60,743 bases of DNA from contig PKUV01000029.1 in NCBI GenBank assembly GCA_003131315.1, positions 14,798-75,540 of the forward strand, read 5' to 3'. Shown in pieces: positions 59,401 through 60,743 of this stretch. Source of the DNA: Acidobacteriaceae bacterium (GTDB taxonomy: Bacteria; Acidobacteriota; Terriglobia; Terriglobales; Acidobacteriaceae). The position numbers were made by a program, and so were the translations under genes. Position 1 is the stretch's first letter, and each line of letters opens with the position of its first letter. Below the pieces are notes generated by a model that saw nothing but the letters and a program-made list of their open reading frames with translations, was not told the origin of the DNA and searched no databases.

Positions 59401-60551
59401 TGAAGAACACCTTCGTCAGTCACAACGACTTTCCCAGCGGCCTTAGCGGCCTGAACGGCGTCTTGCTGTTCGATCGCAACCGCATACAGATCGAGAGCCT
59501 CCGCGGCACCACCGGCGGTGGCACCGTGGCGCTCACCGGCTCCGCGACCTACCAGAGCGGCGTGCTTCTCCTCGATTTTGGTGCGACGGCGCACGATGTT
59601 CGCCTGCGTTATCCCCCGGGGGTAAGCTCCACCGCGAACGCGGATCTCCGGCTGACCGGCAGCACCAATTCCGCTCTGCTGAGCGGGGACGTGGTGGTCA
59701 CCAAGCTGGCCGTCACTCCAGGATTTGACTTCGGCGCCTATATCGAGAAAAGCAGACAGGCGGTCGTCCTGACGCAGAGCGATAGTCTGCAGAGCCGCCT
59801 CAAGCTCGATGTTCACGTGGTGACGACCCCTGAACTGCAGATGCAAACGGCCACCGCCAGGCTCTCTGGTAACGCGGACCTCAGGGTGAGAGGCACCGCC
59901 GACCGTCCGGCAATTCTGGGAAGGGTGGAAGTTCTGGAAGGAGAAATCTCTTTCAACGGGACCAAGTACAAGCTCGAGCGTGGCGATGTTACCTTCGCGA
60001 ATCCGGCCAAGACTCAGCCCATTATCGACCTGCAGGCTACCACGCGAGTGCGCGATTACGACATCACGGTGCAATTCCGCGGTGACGCCAGCGTTACCAA
60101 TGGCTTGAAAGTCACCTGGCAATCCGAGCCTCAGCTTCCCGAAGCCGATGTCATCGCCCTGTTGGCTCTCGGCCGCACACGGGAAGAGTCGGCTGCCGCG
60201 GGGTCAAGCGGATCCTTTGGGTTTGGCGGAGAGGCCTCCAACCTGCTAATCAATCAGGCTCTCAACAGCACCCTCAACAGCCGCCTGCAGCGCTTGTTCG
60301 GAGCGAGTCGCGTAAAGATCGATCCCCAGGGACTGGCCAGTGCAACCAACGTGGTTCGAGGACCGCAGGTCACCGTCGAGCAACAAGTGGCCAGCAATCT
60401 CACCCTGACCTACAGCACCAACGTCTCAGTTTCTACCCAGCAGATCATCCAGGTGGAGTACAACGTAACGCGGAATATTTCGATCGTGGCGCTGCGCGAC
60501 CAGAACGGAGTGGTCAGTTTCGACTTCAGGATACGGAGCCGGAAGAAGTGA
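56481..60551 (+). CDS. tamB: TamB-like translocation and assembly protein
   Basis: A 1356-residue protein. N-terminal helix (WKLFLLFCVFSLIGFGLLGWYV) anchors it in the inner membrane; the rest is long, repetitive beta structure of the AsmA/TamB type, and the C-terminal region from about 1080 is the TamB domain (LARGDVTFANPAKTQPIIDLQATTRVRDYDITVQFRG..). The family spans the periplasm and moves lipids or proteins to the outer membrane. TTG start at 56481 overlaps the SurA-like stop (TTGA). Ends with the RSRKK stop at 60551. Confidence 0.9.
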   Translation: MSEPSPPQRRRILWKLFLLFCVFSLIGFGLLGWYVTTDSFQQMVRRRVVESVEKITGGRVELGELHTIPFRLRVDARNLTIHGREASDQVPFLRVDRLQAEMKIISLFSTTIGLHSLVLEHPVAHVIAYPDGTTNVPAPQVSLSSDQGPVEQLISFSVSRIEVQRGELLWEDQKMPFDFDARDLALLLNYSLLRRQYEARLLAGSVATRFQQYPSFVWRADASLVLARGRADISSLTVTSGKSEIHFAGRLQDFHNPQVSGDYHGLADLGELASLSRQVQVRKGTAQFEGKGSWSLQNFSTQGTVQAKDIEWSNGKLSMRNGRITAGFSVTPERFRVSSIKANLLGGDLLGDADVTNWQSSLQGSLEPSPAPGRRHVIGRVPPGSLQRGSVRLQLTGFPLLPALEILSSKRLPLDRLDLSGNASGNVEMLWVGSIRDAETRLNLSVAPPLKPTPSEIPVRGQIDGIYRGSRDELEVSQLHLTTPGSEITAVGNLAATSSLRFSFTSHNLKEWTPLIEAAYGSRNLPFTVHGWASLTGNASGRLSALSVSGNLEVYDFDTTLPATERVSSRVVHWDALSTVIQYSSNRLAARNGSLIHGHTAAHFDASAALTGGALQESDPFTLHFDVRNADVAELVQLAGVAQPFAGTLDMSATISGTRTNPHGDGHLDLHNGMVYGVGVPLLKSDLRLAGGELQFNNIDASAYDAPLSGSAAVSTSSKEFRLNLSGRNLDLARLPRLQTSRLTADGVADFTVRISGTPEQPSIEAHVHLKDLALDKERAGDFYIDAVTHGRQLDLKAHSDFDKADLTILGSVGLEHDFPADLNLAFHHLDADSLLRIYLPGKITGHSSLEGTLHVRGPLRTPRDLKAAAELQSFSAEVGHVQVQNVDPIRFEVANQILLVENLHLAGSGTDFTAHGRAHLTGAQELDIRLDGSVNMTLLQSLNPKILARGTLGVNLNAGGTLSQPVLQGRLEVKNTFVSHNDFPSGLSGLNGVLLFDRNRIQIESLRGTTGGGTVALTGSATYQSGVLLLDFGATAHDVRLRYPPGVSSTANADLRLTGSTNSALLSGDVVVTKLAVTPGFDFGAYIEKSRQAVVLTQSDSLQSRLKLDVHVVTTPELQMQTATARLSGNADLRVRGTADRPAILGRVEVLEGEISFNGTKYKLERGDVTFANPAKTQPIIDLQATTRVRDYDITVQFRGDASVTNGLKVTWQSEPQLPEADVIALLALGRTREESAAAGSSGSFGFGGEASNLLINQALNSTLNSRLQRLFGASRVKIDPQGLASATNVVRGPQVTVEQQVASNLTLTYSTNVSVSTQQIIQVEYNVTRNISIVALRDQNGVVSFDFRIRSRKK

Positions 60552-60616
60552 TCGCAGACGCGTTCTGGTGATTAGGCCGCGCGGTCATCAATATCTGGTA
60601 GGTCCTAAAAATCAAC

Positions 60617-60696
60617 AACCACAAAGGGCACGAAGGAACACAAAGGTGTGAATCCACTGAGGGTTTCCTTCGTGTTCCTTTGTGTCCTTGGTGGTT
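60617..60696. repeat. long hairpin repeat (AACCACAAAGG type)
   Basis: Arms 60617-60646 and 60667-60696 pair over 30 positions with about four mismatches. A member of the AACCACAGAGG family with AAAGG variants, following the tamB stop. Confidence 0.75.
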
Positions 60697-60743
60697 AATT
60701 AAGGACACTACCCAAGATCTGCCTGTTCTTAGCAAATTAAAAT

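Overview
This 60.7 kb, GC-rich window looks like a chromosomal contig from an Acidobacteriota bacterium (Terriglobia-like). That placement is an inference from: a B-type succinate dehydrogenase (single cytochrome b subunit), a DUF5715-type protein, a PEP-CTERM protein, PilZ and POTRA proteins, and many hairpin-forming intergenic repeats. No rRNA, tRNA or CRISPR array was found.

Layout. 1-2.4 kb: zeta-type kinase/antitoxin pair beside a Tat-exported class V aminotransferase. 2.8-8.6 kb: M48 protease, a small exported protein, a POTRA-only envelope protein translationally overlapped by a LysR regulator, a RelE/ParE-type toxin-antitoxin (TA) pair and a small membrane protein. 8.7-15.5 kb: mdh, icd, two cyclophilins, an M19 dipeptidase, a P-loop kinase and a DUF5715 protein. 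15.8-19.3 kb: sdhCAB. 19.5-24.9 kb: rdgB, a PTPS-related membrane protein carrying in-frame repeats, a REC-PilZ-PilZ protein and a PEP-CTERM protein. 25.5-27.9 kb: a Gfo/Idh/MocA oxidoreductase and a purine permease. 27.9-30.2 kb: a complete IS1-family element with passenger genes. 30.3-33.4 kb: threonine dehydratase, VapBC and three unknown genes. 33.4-36.2 kb: RNase J, an EcsC protein and an orphan AbrB protein. 36.4-41.9 kb: asd-lysC-dapB-dapA-dapD, the aspartate-to-lysine/diaminopimelate pathway, with dapA fused to an extra C-terminal domain. 42.3-50.2 kb: galT, an AI-2E-type exporter, an ECF sigma/anti-sigma operon with DUF4097 protein and aroK, and an MFS transporter. 50.4-60.6 kb: a DUF433 antitoxin with a truncated toxin, an exported protein, a ThiF/MoeB protein, and a BamA/TamA - SurA-like - TamB outer-membrane assembly operon.

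Two results stand out. First, 27922-30220 is a 2299-bp IS1-family transposon with exact 19-bp terminal inverted repeats, an 8-bp target duplication (GGAGGCTT) and, besides the transposase, at least four small passenger genes. Second, three separate TA modules (zeta, RelE-type, VapBC) each sit in a 0.8-1.1 kb stretch between an intact host gene and a truncated, diverged duplicate of that gene's nearest end. In all three the TA reads + and the host gene reads -. This suggests a common way of acquiring TA cassettes that leaves a scar made of a host gene end.

The window is also rich in hairpin repeats, sorted here into several families. Two of them lie in frame inside a membrane-protein gene, resembling the palindromic elements known from Rickettsia proteins. 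All assignments come from reading the sequence; no database search was possible.
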